DNA of 50,602 nt from Arthrobacter sp. (GCA_026393275.1 JAPLAM010000086.1:1-50602), one strand, 5' to 3'. Positions 27,694-36,835 are shown, counted from the stretch's first letter. The notes: a model not told the origin generated them from the sequence alone. A program made the numbers and translations.

Positions 27694-28467
27694 CTACCAG
27701 CGCCCCAGGATGTCGCTCGCCAGCACGGTGGCGGCGGGTCCGGCGGTGGAGGAGCGCAGCACGTGGTGGCCCAACAGGGCGGTCACGGCTCCGGCGTCGC
27801 ACAGCCTCGTGACCTCGCGGGGGCTGATACCGCCCTCGGGTCCCACAATCAGGAGCACCTCGCGGGGGCCGGCGTCGCCACTCTGCTGTTGCTCCTGCCA
27901 GGCTTCCAGCACCTGCCGCAGCGGCCGCACCGCGTCTTCATGCAGGATCACGGCCAGGTCCGCGGCCGCGACGGCCGCCTGCAGGCCCGTTCCGTCCACG
28001 GCAGCGCGAACCTCGGGGATCCAGGCGCGGCGGGCCTGCTTCGCGGCCGCCGTCACCACCGACTGCCACTTGGCGTGCGCCTTCGCTGCGCGTTCGGGCT
28101 TCCACCGCACAATCGACCGCTCCGCCTGCCAGGGCACGACGGCGTCGATCCCCAGCTCCGTCACGGTTTCGGCGGCCAGTTCGTCTCGGTCCCCCTTGGC
28201 CAGTGCCTGCACAAGGACCAGCCGGACATCCGGCCGGGCCTCCGTGCTTACCCCGCTGCACTCCACGGTCAGCTCCTGGGGCGCGACGGCGGTGACGGTG
28301 CCGGTGATGCGCCGGCCCGCGCCGTCGGCGATGTCCACCGCTTCCCCCACGGCCAGCCGCTTGACGGTCACTGCGTGGCGCGCCTCGGCGCCGCCGAGGA
28401 CGAACGTTGAGCCGGGGACCTGCTGGTCCAGGTTTCCTGCCGGGGTAAAGAAGACCGGGTTACTCAC
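27694..28467 (-). CDS. rsmE: 16S rRNA (uracil-1498-N3) methyltransferase RsmE
   Basis: 257-aa SPOUT methyltransferase acting on U1498 of 16S rRNA in the decoding region. N-terminal PUA-like part (TFVLGGAEARHAVTVKRL), then the trefoil-knot SAM-binding segments: LIVGPEGGISPREV (about 208) and the C-terminal LGHHVLRSSTAGPAA with the catalytic/knot Arg. GTG 28467 is 2 bp after dnaJ, but TAACCT lies 6 nt upstream of it, so it may also have its own leaderless transcript. Order hrcA-dnaJ-rsmE is common in Actinobacteria. Confidence 0.95.
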   Translation of the reverse strand: MSNPVFFTPAGNLDQQVPGSTFVLGGAEARHAVTVKRLAVGEAVDIADGAGRRITGTVTAVAPQELTVECSGVSTEARPDVRLVLVQALAKGDRDELAAETVTELGIDAVVPWQAERSIVRWKPERAAKAHAKWQSVVTAAAKQARRAWIPEVRAAVDGTGLQAAVAAADLAVILHEDAVRPLRQVLEAWQEQQQSGDAGPREVLLIVGPEGGISPREVTRLCDAGAVTALLGHHVLRSSTAGPAATVLASDILGRW

Positions 28468-28469
28468 CG

Positions 28470-29597
28470 CTACAGGTTACCGAGCCGGTCCCGCAGCTTG
28501 GCGAAGACGCCGCCGCTGGCGGCGAGCTTCCCCTCGGTGAACTGCTCGCCGCGGAGTTTGGCCAGCTGCCGCAGGAGGTCCTCCTGGGCGGCGTCGAGCT
28601 TGGCCGGGGTGTCCACCTGGAGGTGCACCTTGAGGTCGCCGCGGCCGTAGCCGCGCAGGTGGGTCACGCCCAGACCCCGGAGCGTGATGACCTCGCCGGA
28701 TTGGGTACCGGCCTTGACGTCGATTTCCTGCTCGCCGTCAAAGGTTTCCAGGGTCAGCTCCGTGCCCAGCGCGGCGGCGGTCATGGGAATGTTGAGGCTG
28801 GCGTGCAGGTCGTCGCCTTCCCGCACGTAGGTGGCGTCGTTGTTAACCCGGATCTCGACGTAGAGGTCGCCGGACGGACCGCCGGCCGGACCGGCCTCGC
28901 CCTGGCCGGAGAGCTGGATGCGCGTGCCGGTGGCGACGCCGGCGGGAACCTTCACGGTGAGCGAGCGGCGGCTGCGGATGCGGCCCTGGCCGGCGCACTC
29001 GTTGCACGGGTCCTTGATCACGGTGCCGAAGCCCTCACAGCTGCCGCAGGGAGCGGTGGTCATGACCTGGCCGAGGATGGACCGCACGGCGCGCTGGACC
29101 TGGCCGCTGCCGCCGCAGATGTCGCAGCGTTCGGGGTGACTGCCCGGGCGGCAGCAGGAGCCCTCACACGTCGGGCAGGTGACGGCGGTGTCCACTTCGA
29201 GCTTCTTGTTGACACCGAAGACGGCGTCGCGGAGCTCGATCCGGACGCTGATCAGGGCGTCCTGGCCGCGGCGGACCCGCGACGCGGGGCCGCCCTGGCC
29301 GCCGGCGCCGCCGAAGAAGGTTTCGAAGATGTCCTGGAACGCGAAGCCCTGGCCCGCGTACCCGCCGCCGAAGCCGTTGTCGTTGCCGTTCTCGTTGCCC
29401 GTGGTGTCGTAGATCCGGCGTTTCTGCGGGTCGGAGAGCACCTCGTAGGCGTGCGTGACCGCTTTGAAGCGTTCGGAGGCGTCGTCGCCGGGGTTCACAT
29501 CCGGGTGCAGGTTCCGCGCCAGCTTGCGGTAGGCCTTCTTGATTTCTTCCCCCGTCGCTTCGCGGGAGACTCCAAGAACGTCGTAGTGGCTGCTCAA
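28470..29597 (-). CDS. dnaJ: chaperone protein DnaJ (second actinobacterial type)
   Basis: 375-aa Hsp40 co-chaperone that stimulates DnaK. J domain at 1-70 with the HPD motif in NLHPDVNPGD, G/F-rich region (GFGGGYAGQGFAFQDIF), and zinc domain with CDICGGSG, CGSCEGFG and CNECAGQG. The first of the four repeats reads CPTCEGSC, with Cys in place of the last Gly. C-terminal substrate-binding domains follow with GDLYVEIRV. Directly downstream of hrcA (80 bp), so presumably under the same CIRCE control; this is the hrcA-linked DnaJ2, not the one with dnaK-grpE. Confidence 0.96.
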   Translation of the reverse strand: MSSHYDVLGVSREATGEEIKKAYRKLARNLHPDVNPGDDASERFKAVTHAYEVLSDPQKRRIYDTTGNENGNDNGFGGGYAGQGFAFQDIFETFFGGAGGQGGPASRVRRGQDALISVRIELRDAVFGVNKKLEVDTAVTCPTCEGSCCRPGSHPERCDICGGSGQVQRAVRSILGQVMTTAPCGSCEGFGTVIKDPCNECAGQGRIRSRRSLTVKVPAGVATGTRIQLSGQGEAGPAGGPSGDLYVEIRVNNDATYVREGDDLHASLNIPMTAAALGTELTLETFDGEQEIDVKAGTQSGEVITLRGLGVTHLRGYGRGDLKVHLQVDTPAKLDAAQEDLLRQLAKLRGEQFTEGKLAASGGVFAKLRDRLGNL

Positions 29598-29677
29598 AAT
29601 GTGTATCTCTTCCTGGTTGTACTGCCGGTAATGGGCAAGAAGTCTGGTGCCTGGGATTTGACGCCCGGGCCGGACCC

Positions 29678-30691
29678 TCAGGGCCCGAGGATCCTCGAAA
29701 GATAGCGGGCCACCGCACGGACGGCGGCCATGGTGGTGGGATAGTCCATCCGGGTGGGTCCCAGCACCCCAACCTTGGCCGTGGCATCCGGGCCGTAGCC
29801 GGTGGCGACCACGGAGGCCTCGGAAAGCCCGTCGTATGGGTTCTCCCGGCCGATGCTCACGGTGACGCCGCGGGGGTCCTGCGCCATGTCGCTCAGCAGG
29901 CGGAGCATCACCACCTGTTCCTCGAGTGCCTCGAGGACGGGGCCGATGCTCAGCGGGAAATCAACGTTGGAGCGGGCCAGGTTGGCGGTCCCGGCCATGA
30001 CCATCCGTTCCTCACGGCTGGCCCTGGCCAGCGACTCGAGTCCCCGGGCCAGGGCCCGGGCCGCGCCGCGGTGCACCGGCGGGCAGCTGTCCGCCACGGC
30101 CTGCAACGACTGCGGCAGCAGGCTCAGCGGGGTGCCGGAAAGCCTGGCCAGGAACAAGGACCGAAGTTCCGCGAGGGCCTCGTCGCCGAAGTCCTGGCCG
30201 ACGTCGATCACCCGCTGCTCCACCTTGCCGCTGTCCACGATCAGCACCGTCAGCACCTTGCGGGGTGCCAGCAGCACGAACTCGATGTGCCGGACGCGGG
30301 CCCTGCTCAGGAGCGGATACTGTACGACGGCGACCTGGTTGGTCAGCTGCGCCAGCAGCCGCACGGTCCGGTCCAGCACGTCGTCAAGGTCATCGGACCC
30401 CTCAAGCAGGGCCTGGATGGCGCGGCGTTCCGCCGGAGACAGCGGTTTGACGGCCGAAATCTGGTCCACGAACAGGCGGTAGCCCTTGTCGGTGGGGATC
30501 CGGCCGGCGCTGGTGTGCGGCGCCGTGATCAGGCCCTCGTCCTCCAGGGCCGCCATGTCATTGCGGATCGTGGCACTGGAGACGCCCAGGTGGTGCCGCT
30601 CCACCAGCGCCTTGGATCCTACGGGTTCACGGGAATGAACGTAGTCCTCGACGATGGCGCGCAGCACTTCGAGTTTCCGTGGCTCGCTCAC
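29678..30691 (-). CDS. hrcA: heat-inducible transcription repressor HrcA
   Basis: 337-aa repressor that binds CIRCE elements and needs GroEL for activity. N-terminal winged helix with [19 protein letters not shown] and [19 protein letters not shown]-like middle domain; the [14 protein letters not shown] motif is diagnostic. Start GTG 30691, with GGAGGTG 5 nt upstream, is clearly better than the GTG-like codons further upstream. A CIRCE element lies 79-105 bp upstream, so the gene is autoregulated with dnaJ. Confidence 0.96.
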   Translation of the reverse strand: MSEPRKLEVLRAIVEDYVHSREPVGSKALVERHHLGVSSATIRNDMAALEDEGLITAPHTSAGRIPTDKGYRLFVDQISAVKPLSPAERRAIQALLEGSDDLDDVLDRTVRLLAQLTNQVAVVQYPLLSRARVRHIEFVLLAPRKVLTVLIVDSGKVEQRVIDVGQDFGDEALAELRSLFLARLSGTPLSLLPQSLQAVADSCPPVHRGAARALARGLESLARASREERMVMAGTANLARSNVDFPLSIGPVLEALEEQVVMLRLLSDMAQDPRGVTVSIGRENPYDGLSEASVVATGYGPDATAKVGVLGPTRMDYPTTMAAVRAVARYLSRILGP

Positions 30692-30769
30692 GCCCCACCT
30701 CCAATCGACCCATATCCTGTTCACCGGGTGCCGGGCGGGTGGGATGGACCGGCCCGACAACACCCGCGG

Positions 30770-30796
30770 TTAGCACTCGACATGCCTAAGTGCTAA
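30770..30796. promoter_or_regulatory. CIRCE operator
   Basis: TTAGCACTC (30770-30778), 9-nt spacer, AAGTGCTAA (30788-30796): 17 of 18 positions of the CIRCE consensus. Placed upstream of hrcA, in the promoter-to-leader region. Confidence 0.95.
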
Positions 30797-30902
30797 CCAG
30801 TCTAATATGAGTCACGCGTTGTTAGCATTGGATTCGCTGCGGGCCCGTCCGCCGGGCCGGTGTTTCCGGACACATAGCGGGCCGCGCGGCCGTTCCCGCC
30901 AC

Positions 30903-30972
30903 AATTTCCAGTCCAAAATTCCCAGTCCGAATTTCCGAGTGCAACTAGTCCCCGTGCAAGTTTCCGAGTGCA
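30903..30972. repeat. degenerate ~14-bp direct repeat array
   Basis: Five consecutive units starting near 30903, 30916, 30930, 30944 and 30959, consensus about AATTTCCRAGTSCA. The third and fifth share the exact 13-mer TTTCCGAGTGCAA (30932-30944 and 30961-30973). Two weaker look-alikes lie upstream (about 30861 and 30890). AT-richer than the surroundings. It lies directly before the DUF3097 gene; function unknown. Confidence 0.6.
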
Positions 30973-30988
30973 AAGCAGTGTGTAGCCG

Positions 30989-31837
30989 ATGTCGTACCAC
31001 AATTGGGGCCCGCAAGAGCTCTCCGCCCCCGCCAAGGCCCAGTTGCCCGAAGTTCCGGTGGAACGCGGCATGGTGCTGGAAGATGTTCAGTCCGGCTGGG
31101 TGGGCGCCGTAACCCGGGTGGAGAAGTCCGGCGGCATGCACGTCGTGGCCCTTGAGGACCGGCGGGGCAAGTCCCGCTCCTTCCGGCTCGGCTTTGGCTT
31201 CCTGCTGGACGGCCGGCCGATCCGCTTGATGCCGCCCGCGCCGCGGCCCCCAGCAGCCGCCGGCGGAGCGCGCACCGCCTCCGGATCGGTCCGGGTGGCC
31301 GGCCAGCGCGCCCAGGTGGCGAAAGCCAGCCGGATCTGGGTGGAAGGCAAGCACGACGCCGAACTCGTCGAAAAAGTCTGGGGCGACGACCTCCGGGTCG
31401 AGGGCATCGTCGTCGAGCCGCTGCACGGCATCGACGACCTCGCTGGCGCCGTCCGGGAGTTCGGGCCCGGCCCGGGACGCCGCCTCGGCGTGCTGGTGGA
31501 CCACCTCGTGCCCGACTCGAAGGAATCCCGGATCGCCGACGCGGTCATGGCCTCACCCGGCGCCGCCGGCAACGTGCTGATCGTCGGGCACCCCTATGTC
31601 GACGTCTGGCAGGCCATCCGCCCCGCCGTCCTTGGGATTGAACGGTGGCCGGTGATTCCCCGCGGCATCGACTGGAAGACCGGCATCCTGACGTCGTTTG
31701 GCTGGCCGCACAGCACCAAGGAGGACATTGGCCTGGGCTGGCAAAAGCTCCTCGGCGCCGTCCGCAGCTACGCGGACCTTGAGCCATCCCTCCTGGGCCG
31801 GGTTGAAGAGGTCATCGACTTCCTCACGGTGCCCTGA
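30989..31837 (+). CDS. DUF3097 family protein
   Basis: 282-aa actinobacterial protein of unknown function. N-terminal SH3-like segment (GWVGAVTRVEKSGGMHVV.. and RSFRLGFGFLLDGRPI). A central stretch IWVEGKHDAELVEKVWGDDL followed by VEPLHGIDDL resembles a TOPRIM fold (Glu and Asp-x-Asp-like acidic residues), seen in primases, topoisomerases and OLD nucleases. The C-terminal part has TSFGWPHSTKEDIGLGWQ. ATG 30989 has no clear ribosome-binding site. It is divergent from hrcA, and a repeat array lies just upstream. The TOPRIM reading is my inference. Confidence 0.85.
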   Translation: MSYHNWGPQELSAPAKAQLPEVPVERGMVLEDVQSGWVGAVTRVEKSGGMHVVALEDRRGKSRSFRLGFGFLLDGRPIRLMPPAPRPPAAAGGARTASGSVRVAGQRAQVAKASRIWVEGKHDAELVEKVWGDDLRVEGIVVEPLHGIDDLAGAVREFGPGPGRRLGVLVDHLVPDSKESRIADAVMASPGAAGNVLIVGHPYVDVWQAIRPAVLGIERWPVIPRGIDWKTGILTSFGWPHSTKEDIGLGWQKLLGAVRSYADLEPSLLGRVEEVIDFLTVP

Positions 31838-31960
31838 CCCCGCTCTCCGTGCAGCACTTCACGGTCAGTGCCAGTATTCTTGGAATGCTGGCCGCTGCAT
31901 TTTGCCGCGGCCGCGGCTCCTACCGGTATCAACGCTCCACCGCAATCCAAAGGACGACAC

Positions 31961-32380
31961 GTGGCAGAAGACGCACGCGAACACACGGACCATCAGGCGG
32001 GCCATGGCCCGTCTCCGTACCATGGCGTTCCCGCAAATGCCCTGCCGCTGACGGCACGCGAGGACCGGCAGTGGGCCACCCTGGCGCACTTTGGCGGCAT
32101 CCTCGGCTGCATCCCCTCGCTGTTGATCTACCTGATCTTCAAGGACCGCGGCCCGTTCACGGCGCAGGAGTCGAAGGAAGCGCTGAACTTCACGCTGCCG
32201 CCCACGATTGCCGCGGTGCTCGCCAATCTGCTGGTCTTCGTCCCGGTGGTGGGCAACCTGTTCGCGGTGCTCGCCACCCTCATCTGGATTGCCCTGGCCT
32301 GCTTCTCGGTGGCCGCCGGCATCCACGTCAACCGGGGCCAGCCGCACCGCTACGACTTCAACCTCCGCTGGATCAAGTAG
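31961..32380 (+). CDS. DUF4870 / Tic20-like membrane protein
   Basis: 139 aa from GTG 31961 (AAAGGAC 6 nt upstream). N-terminal hydrophilic part of about 40 residues rich in His and Glu, then LTAREDRQWATLAHFGGILG leading into three to four membrane helices, with the family motif SKEALNFTLPPTIA. The C-terminus is RYDFNLRWIK. Tic20-like DUF4870 proteins are small membrane proteins of uncertain function. It stands alone, convergent with hemW. Confidence 0.85.
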   Translation: MAEDAREHTDHQAGHGPSPYHGVPANALPLTAREDRQWATLAHFGGILGCIPSLLIYLIFKDRGPFTAQESKEALNFTLPPTIAAVLANLLVFVPVVGNLFAVLATLIWIALACFSVAAGIHVNRGQPHRYDFNLRWIK

Positions 32381-32416
32381 CCCGGCGCACCGGGGCTGCG
32401 CAAGCCGGACCCGGCG

Positions 32417-33655
32417 CTAGTCCGGCAGGATCCGGCGGACCACCGCGTCGGCCAGCAGCCGGCCCTTGAGGGTGAGCACCAGGCGGCCCTTGAAGGCTTC
32501 CCCCGGGTCCACGAGCCCGTCGGCGATCAGGCCGGCCACGGCGTGTCGTCCGGTGTCCCCCAGTCCGCCGAGGCTCGGGATCGCCAGGCCGGTGACCAGC
32601 CGGGCCTCGAGCATGACACGTTCTACGTTGCGGGTTTCGGCGTCGAGCGTTTCCCGGCCGGCTGCGGGCGAGACGTGTGACCCCAGCCGGGCCGCGTAGG
32701 CGGTGGGGTGCTTGACGTTCCACCAGCGGACGCCGCCCACGTGCGAGTGCGCGCCGGGGCCGATTCCCCACCAGTCGTCCCCGCGCCAGTAGGCCAGGTT
32801 GTGGCGGCAGGCCTGCTCCGGTGTGCGGGCCCAGTTGCTGACCTCGTACCAGCCCAGGCCCGCCGCGGTGATCAGTTCGTCGGCCAGTTCGTACTTGGCG
32901 GCATGGTCGTCGTCGTCGATCCCCGGAACTTCGCCGCGGCGGATCTGGGCGGCCAGTTTGGTGCCGTCCTCGACGATCAGCGCGTACGCGCTGATGTGGT
33001 CCGGGCCGTAGGACAATGCGGTCTCCAGCGAGTACCGCCAGTCCTCCAGCGACTCTCCGGGGGTGCCGTAGATCAGGTCCAGGCTGACGGCCAGGCCCGC
33101 GTCCCGGGCCCACTCGACTACCTGCGGCACCCGGCTGGGCGTGTGGGTGCGGTCCAGGACCTTGAGGACGTGCGGCACGGCCGACTGCATGCCGAAGGAC
33201 ACCCGGGTGAAGCCGGCGTCGGCCAGCACCTGCAGGGACTCGGGCGTGACGGAGTCGGGATTGGCCTCGGTGGTGACCTCGGCGCCGGGTTCCAGACCCC
33301 AGGTGTCGATCGCGGCCGCCAGGATGCGGGCCAGGTCCCCGGCCGGCAGGAGCGTGGGCGTCCCGCCGCCGAAGAACACCGTGCTGAGCCGTCGTTCGGG
33401 CAGGCCGGAAGCCCTCAGGACGCGGCCGGCGAAGTCAACTTCGGCGACGGCGGTGCCGGCGTAGGCGTCCTGCGAGGCACCGCCGCCCAGCTCCGTGGCC
33501 GTGTAAGTGTTGAAGTCGCAGTAGCCGCAGCGCACGGCGCAGAACGGGATGTGCACATAGAGCCCGAAGGCCCGGTCCGCGGCGCCCTCCAGCGCCTGGC
33601 CGGGCAGGAGCCCGTCCGGCGGCGCCGGATCACCGAGGGGAAGCGCGCTTGGCAT
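32417..33655 (-). CDS. hemW: HemW, radical SAM heme chaperone (coproporphyrinogen III oxidase-like)
   Basis: 412 aa. The radical SAM cluster motif CAVRCGYCDFNTYT (CxxxCxxC) appears near residue 38, then FFGGGTPTLLP and TEANPDSV. The HemW marker HNLAYWRGDDWWGIGPGAHS is present; a true HemN would show other residues. HemW inserts or carries heme, for example towards respiratory enzymes. ATG 33655 is 2 bp after lepA, so lepA-hemW form an operon, the usual order in bacteria. Confidence 0.95.
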   Translation of the reverse strand: MPSALPLGDPAPPDGLLPGQALEGAADRAFGLYVHIPFCAVRCGYCDFNTYTATELGGGASQDAYAGTAVAEVDFAGRVLRASGLPERRLSTVFFGGGTPTLLPAGDLARILAAAIDTWGLEPGAEVTTEANPDSVTPESLQVLADAGFTRVSFGMQSAVPHVLKVLDRTHTPSRVPQVVEWARDAGLAVSLDLIYGTPGESLEDWRYSLETALSYGPDHISAYALIVEDGTKLAAQIRRGEVPGIDDDDHAAKYELADELITAAGLGWYEVSNWARTPEQACRHNLAYWRGDDWWGIGPGAHSHVGGVRWWNVKHPTAYAARLGSHVSPAAGRETLDAETRNVERVMLEARLVTGLAIPSLGGLGDTGRHAVAGLIADGLVDPGEAFKGRLVLTLKGRLLADAVVRRILPD

Positions 33656-33657
33656 GG

Positions 33658-35511
33658 CTACTTCTTGGCCTTGTCCTTGGACTCTTCCGTGGTGAGGGCG
33701 GCGATGAAGGCTTCCTGCGGCACCTCGACGCGGCCCACCATCTTCATGCGCTTCTTGCCTTCCTTCTGCTTTTCCAGCAGTTTGCGCTTACGGGTGATGT
33801 CACCGCCGTAGCACTTGGCCAGGACGTCCTTGCGGATCGCGCGGATGCTCTCACGGGCGATGATCCGGGAGCCGATGGCGGCCTGGATCGGCACCTCGAA
33901 CTGCTGCCGCGGGATGAGTTCACGCAGCTTTCCGGTCATCATCACGCCGTATGCGTAGGCCTTGTCGCGGTGGGTGATCGCGCTGAAGGCGTCCACCTGT
34001 TCGCCCTGGAGCATGATGTCCACCTTGACCAGGTCGGCGACCTGGTCGCCGTCGGCCTTCCAGTCCAGCGAGCCGTAGCCGCGGGTCTTGGACTTGAGGA
34101 TGTCGAAGAAGTCGAAGACGATTTCGGCCAGCGGCAGGCGGTAACGGATCTCCACGCGGTCCTCGGAGAGGTAATCCATGCCGCCCATAACCCCGCGGCG
34201 GCTCTGGCAGAGCTCCATGATGGCGCCGACAAACTCGTTGGGCGCCAGGATGGTGGCGGAGACCATCGGCTCGCGGACCTCGGCGACCTTCCCGGTGGGG
34301 TACTCACTGGGGTTGGTGACGTGGACGACCTTCGTGTCCTCGAGCGTCACCTCGTACTCCACGTTGGGGGCAGTGGAGATCAGGTCCAGCTTGTACTCGC
34401 GCTCGAGGCGCTCACGCGTGATTTCCAGGTGCAGCAGGCCCAGGAAGCCGACGCGGAAGCCGAAGCCCAGCGCGGCCGAGGTTTCCGGCTCGTAGACCAG
34501 GGCGGCGTCATTGAGCATCAGCTTTTCCAGTGCATCGCGAAGCACCGGGTAGTCGGTGCCGTCCAGCGGATACAGGCCGGAGAACACCATCGGCTTGGCG
34601 TCCGCGTAGCCGGGCAGGGACTCGGTGGCCGGCTTGGCAAGGTTGGTGACGGTGTCGCCCACCTTGGACAAGCGGACGTCCTTCACACCGGTGATCAGGT
34701 AGCCGACCTCGCCGACACCCAGGCCCTTGGACGGGGTGGGCTCCGGGGAGCTGACTCCGATCTCGAGGAGTTCGTGGGTGGCGCGGGTGGACATCATCTG
34801 GATGCGTTCCCGCGGGTGCAGCATGCCGTCGACCACACGGACGTAGGTGACCACGCCGCGGTAGGTGTCGTAGACAGAGTCGAAGATCATGGCCCGGGCG
34901 GGGGCGTCGGGGTCGCCCGTGGGGGCCGGCAGGTCGCGGACGATTTTGTCCAGCAGGACCTCGACGCCCATGCCCGTCTTGCCGGAGACGCGGAGGACGT
35001 CGTCCGGGTCGCCGCCGATCAGGCTGGCGAGTTCCGCGGCGTACTTCTCCGGCTGGGCGGCCGGCAGGTCGATCTTGTTCAGGACCGGGATGATGGTGAG
35101 GTTGTTTTCCATCGCCAGGTAGAGGTTGGCGAGGGTCTGGGCCTCGATGCCCTGGGCGGCGTCCACCAGCAGCACGGCGCCTTCGCAGGCGGCCAGCGAG
35201 CGTGAGACCTCATAAGTGAAGTCGACGTGGCCGGGGGTGTCGATCATGTTCAAGGCGAAGCTGGTACCGTCGAGCTCCCACGGCATCCGGACGGCCTGGG
35301 ACTTGATGGTGATGCCGCGTTCGCGCTCAATGTCCATCCGGTCCAGGTACTGGGCCTTCATGTCGCGGGACTGGACGACTCCGGTGTACTGGAGCATCCG
35401 GTCGGCCAGCGTGGACTTGCCGTGGTCAATATGCGCAATGATGCAGAAGTTCCGGATGAGGGCCGGATCTGTTGCGGCAGGCACCGGGGCGGTGCGGGCC
35501 ATGGGAGACAC
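33658..35511 (-). CDS. lepA: elongation factor 4 (LepA)
   Basis: 617-aa translational GTPase that acts on stalled or assembling ribosomes. G1 [10 protein letters not shown]2 [13 protein letters not shown]3 DTPGHVDF, G4 NKID. EF-G-like domains III and V and the LepA-specific C-terminal domain ([21 protein letters not shown] in two parts) are present. GTG 35511 is preferred over the ATG two codons later because AAGGA is about 8 nt upstream. It is followed by hemW and divergent from the PemK-like gene. Short direct repeats (GGGCTGTAC and CTGATGGGC, each twice) lie in its 5' region at 35541-35575. Confidence 0.96.
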   Translation of the reverse strand: MSPMARTAPVPAATDPALIRNFCIIAHIDHGKSTLADRMLQYTGVVQSRDMKAQYLDRMDIERERGITIKSQAVRMPWELDGTSFALNMIDTPGHVDFTYEVSRSLAACEGAVLLVDAAQGIEAQTLANLYLAMENNLTIIPVLNKIDLPAAQPEKYAAELASLIGGDPDDVLRVSGKTGMGVEVLLDKIVRDLPAPTGDPDAPARAMIFDSVYDTYRGVVTYVRVVDGMLHPRERIQMMSTRATHELLEIGVSSPEPTPSKGLGVGEVGYLITGVKDVRLSKVGDTVTNLAKPATESLPGYADAKPMVFSGLYPLDGTDYPVLRDALEKLMLNDAALVYEPETSAALGFGFRVGFLGLLHLEITRERLEREYKLDLISTAPNVEYEVTLEDTKVVHVTNPSEYPTGKVAEVREPMVSATILAPNEFVGAIMELCQSRRGVMGGMDYLSEDRVEIRYRLPLAEIVFDFFDILKSKTRGYGSLDWKADGDQVADLVKVDIMLQGEQVDAFSAITHRDKAYAYGVMMTGKLRELIPRQQFEVPIQAAIGSRIIARESIRAIRKDVLAKCYGGDITRKRKLLEKQKEGKKRMKMVGRVEVPQEAFIAALTTEESKDKAKK

Positions 35512-35687
35512 GCAGGGTCCTTACTGTTGGCACAACTTGTGGGCTGTACTGATGGGCAATGCTGATGGGCTGTACGGCGGACTAAGGCAGCCGGTGGTCC
35601 ACAATCGCTGGTTCCACCCTGCTGCGGCAGGCCGCATTTCTCGTCCCCCTAGTCTCCCACGTCCGGGAGCGTGGCCTTGCATCCCGG

Positions 35688-35693
35688 TAGGGT
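35688..35693 (+). promoter_or_regulatory. -10 box for PemK-like gene
   Basis: TAGGGT, 7 nt, ATG 35701. The same purine-rich bases could serve as a weak ribosome-binding site, so leaderless status is less certain here. Confidence 0.4.
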
Positions 35694-35700
35694 TTGCCCC

Positions 35701-36249
35701 ATGGCCCTGAATCTTCGCTCCCTCGGCAACGCCCTCCGCGGCACCCTGCGTTTCCTCGACCGGCTCAGCGGCGGCGCGCCCGCGGCCCGCCCGCCGGCAG
35801 GGACTCGTGCCGGCGCTCCCGGCGGCGGCGCTCCCGGCGGCCTCACGGGCACGTATCCGGGCGATTTCCGCGGCAAAGCCAAAGTGCAATACCGCCCGGC
35901 CGCTAAAGGACTGCCCGAGCCCGGCGAGATTATCTGGACCTGGGTGCCGTTCGAAGAGGACCACAGCCGGGGCAAGGACCGCCCGGTGCTCCTGGTCGGC
36001 AACCACGGCCGGTACCTGCTGGGACTGATGCTCACCAGCAAGGACCACGACGGCGACGCCCGCCGCGCGGACGACTACGTCGACATCGGCACGGGGCCCT
36101 GGGATCGGCAATGGCGCCCCAGCGAGGCCCGGCTGGACCGCGTCCTGCAGATCAACCCCCGGGACGTGCGGCGTGAAGGCGCAGTCCTCGACGCCGGACG
36201 GTTCCGCGACATCGCCAGCGCGCTTCGCGGTCGGCACGGCTGGTCCTGA
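35701..36249 (+). CDS. PemK/MazF-like protein without a visible antitoxin
   Basis: 182 aa. The N-terminal 60 residues are basic then Ala/Gly/Pro rich (GGGAPGGLTGTYPGDF), unlike a compact toxin of about 110 aa. The C-terminal domain has the PemK/MazF pattern: EPGEIIWTWVPFEED, then GKDRPVLLVG with the conserved RPVL strand, LMLTSKDHD, and a late Arg/Asp region. Known family members are sequence-specific RNases. No antitoxin ORF lies on either side: lepA is divergent upstream and rpsT follows 205 bp later. A housekeeping role or an uncoupled RNase is possible. Confidence 0.75.
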   Translation: MALNLRSLGNALRGTLRFLDRLSGGAPAARPPAGTRAGAPGGGAPGGLTGTYPGDFRGKAKVQYRPAAKGLPEPGEIIWTWVPFEEDHSRGKDRPVLLVGNHGRYLLGLMLTSKDHDGDARRADDYVDIGTGPWDRQWRPSEARLDRVLQINPRDVRREGAVLDAGRFRDIASALRGRHGWS

Positions 36250-36316
36250 ACACCGCGGCCGGCGTCACCCGACCCGCGGCGGCGGAACGAAATCGCCAGC
36301 GCGTTCTCCTCTCTGC

Positions 36317-36322
36317 TATTAT
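36317..36322 (+). promoter_or_regulatory. -10 box of rpsT
   Basis: TATTAT, placing the start near 36329 and a leader of about 125 nt before GTG 36455. GGCCACTGA (36351-36359) can pair with TCAATGGCC (36395-36403) with one mismatch. Confidence 0.5.
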
Positions 36323-36454
36323 TGACAGCTGTGTGTCCGTGCAGGTCGACGGCCACTGATGGTTGGTCGCCATAGGTATCCCCACGCCGCTCAGTCAATG
36401 GCCAATCTGAAAGCCCTCTAGACCATTTTCCGCATTGAAAAAGAGAGTTCACAC

Positions 36455-36715
36455 GTGGCTAATATCAAGTCCCAGAAGAAGCGCATCCTGACCAACGAGA
36501 AGGCTCGCCTGCGCAACAACGCAGTCAAGTCCGAGCTGAAGACGGCCATCCGCGCCGTCAACACCGCCGTTGAGTCCACCGACAAGGATGCCGCTGCTAC
36601 TGCACTGGTTACTGCCAGCCGGAAGCTCGACAAGGCTGTCAGCAAGGGTGTTCTTCACAAGAACAACGCTGCAAACCGCAAGTCCGCGATCTCCAAAAAG
36701 GTCAACGCACTCTAA
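36455..36715 (+). CDS. rpsT: 30S ribosomal protein S20
   Basis: 86 aa, the normal length. [20 protein letters not shown] start, basic helices throughout, ending [13 protein letters not shown]20 binds 16S rRNA early in 30S assembly. GTG 36455 with AGAGAG about 8 nt upstream. A monocistronic unit with its own promoter and a strong terminator. Codon use is biased, as expected for a highly expressed gene. Confidence 0.98.
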   Translation: MANIKSQKKRILTNEKARLRNNAVKSELKTAIRAVNTAVESTDKDAAATALVTASRKLDKAVSKGVLHKNNAANRKSAISKKVNAL

Positions 36716-36743
36716 GGTTTTCCAGTTCAACTGAACTGATGAT

Positions 36744-36774
36744 TGTGGCCGGTACCCTCTGGGTACCGGCCACA
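36744..36774. terminator. terminator of rpsT
   Basis: 14-bp perfect stem (36744-36757 with 36761-36774) with a TCT loop, between rpsT and the convergent holA. A small palindrome AGTTCA-AC-TGAACT (36724-36737) precedes it. Confidence 0.85.
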
Positions 36775-36835
36775 GCCAGTTAAAGCGGCAGTTGTCCCCG
36801 GCACCCAGGCCAGGCGATGCCGGGGCGTCGGTGCG

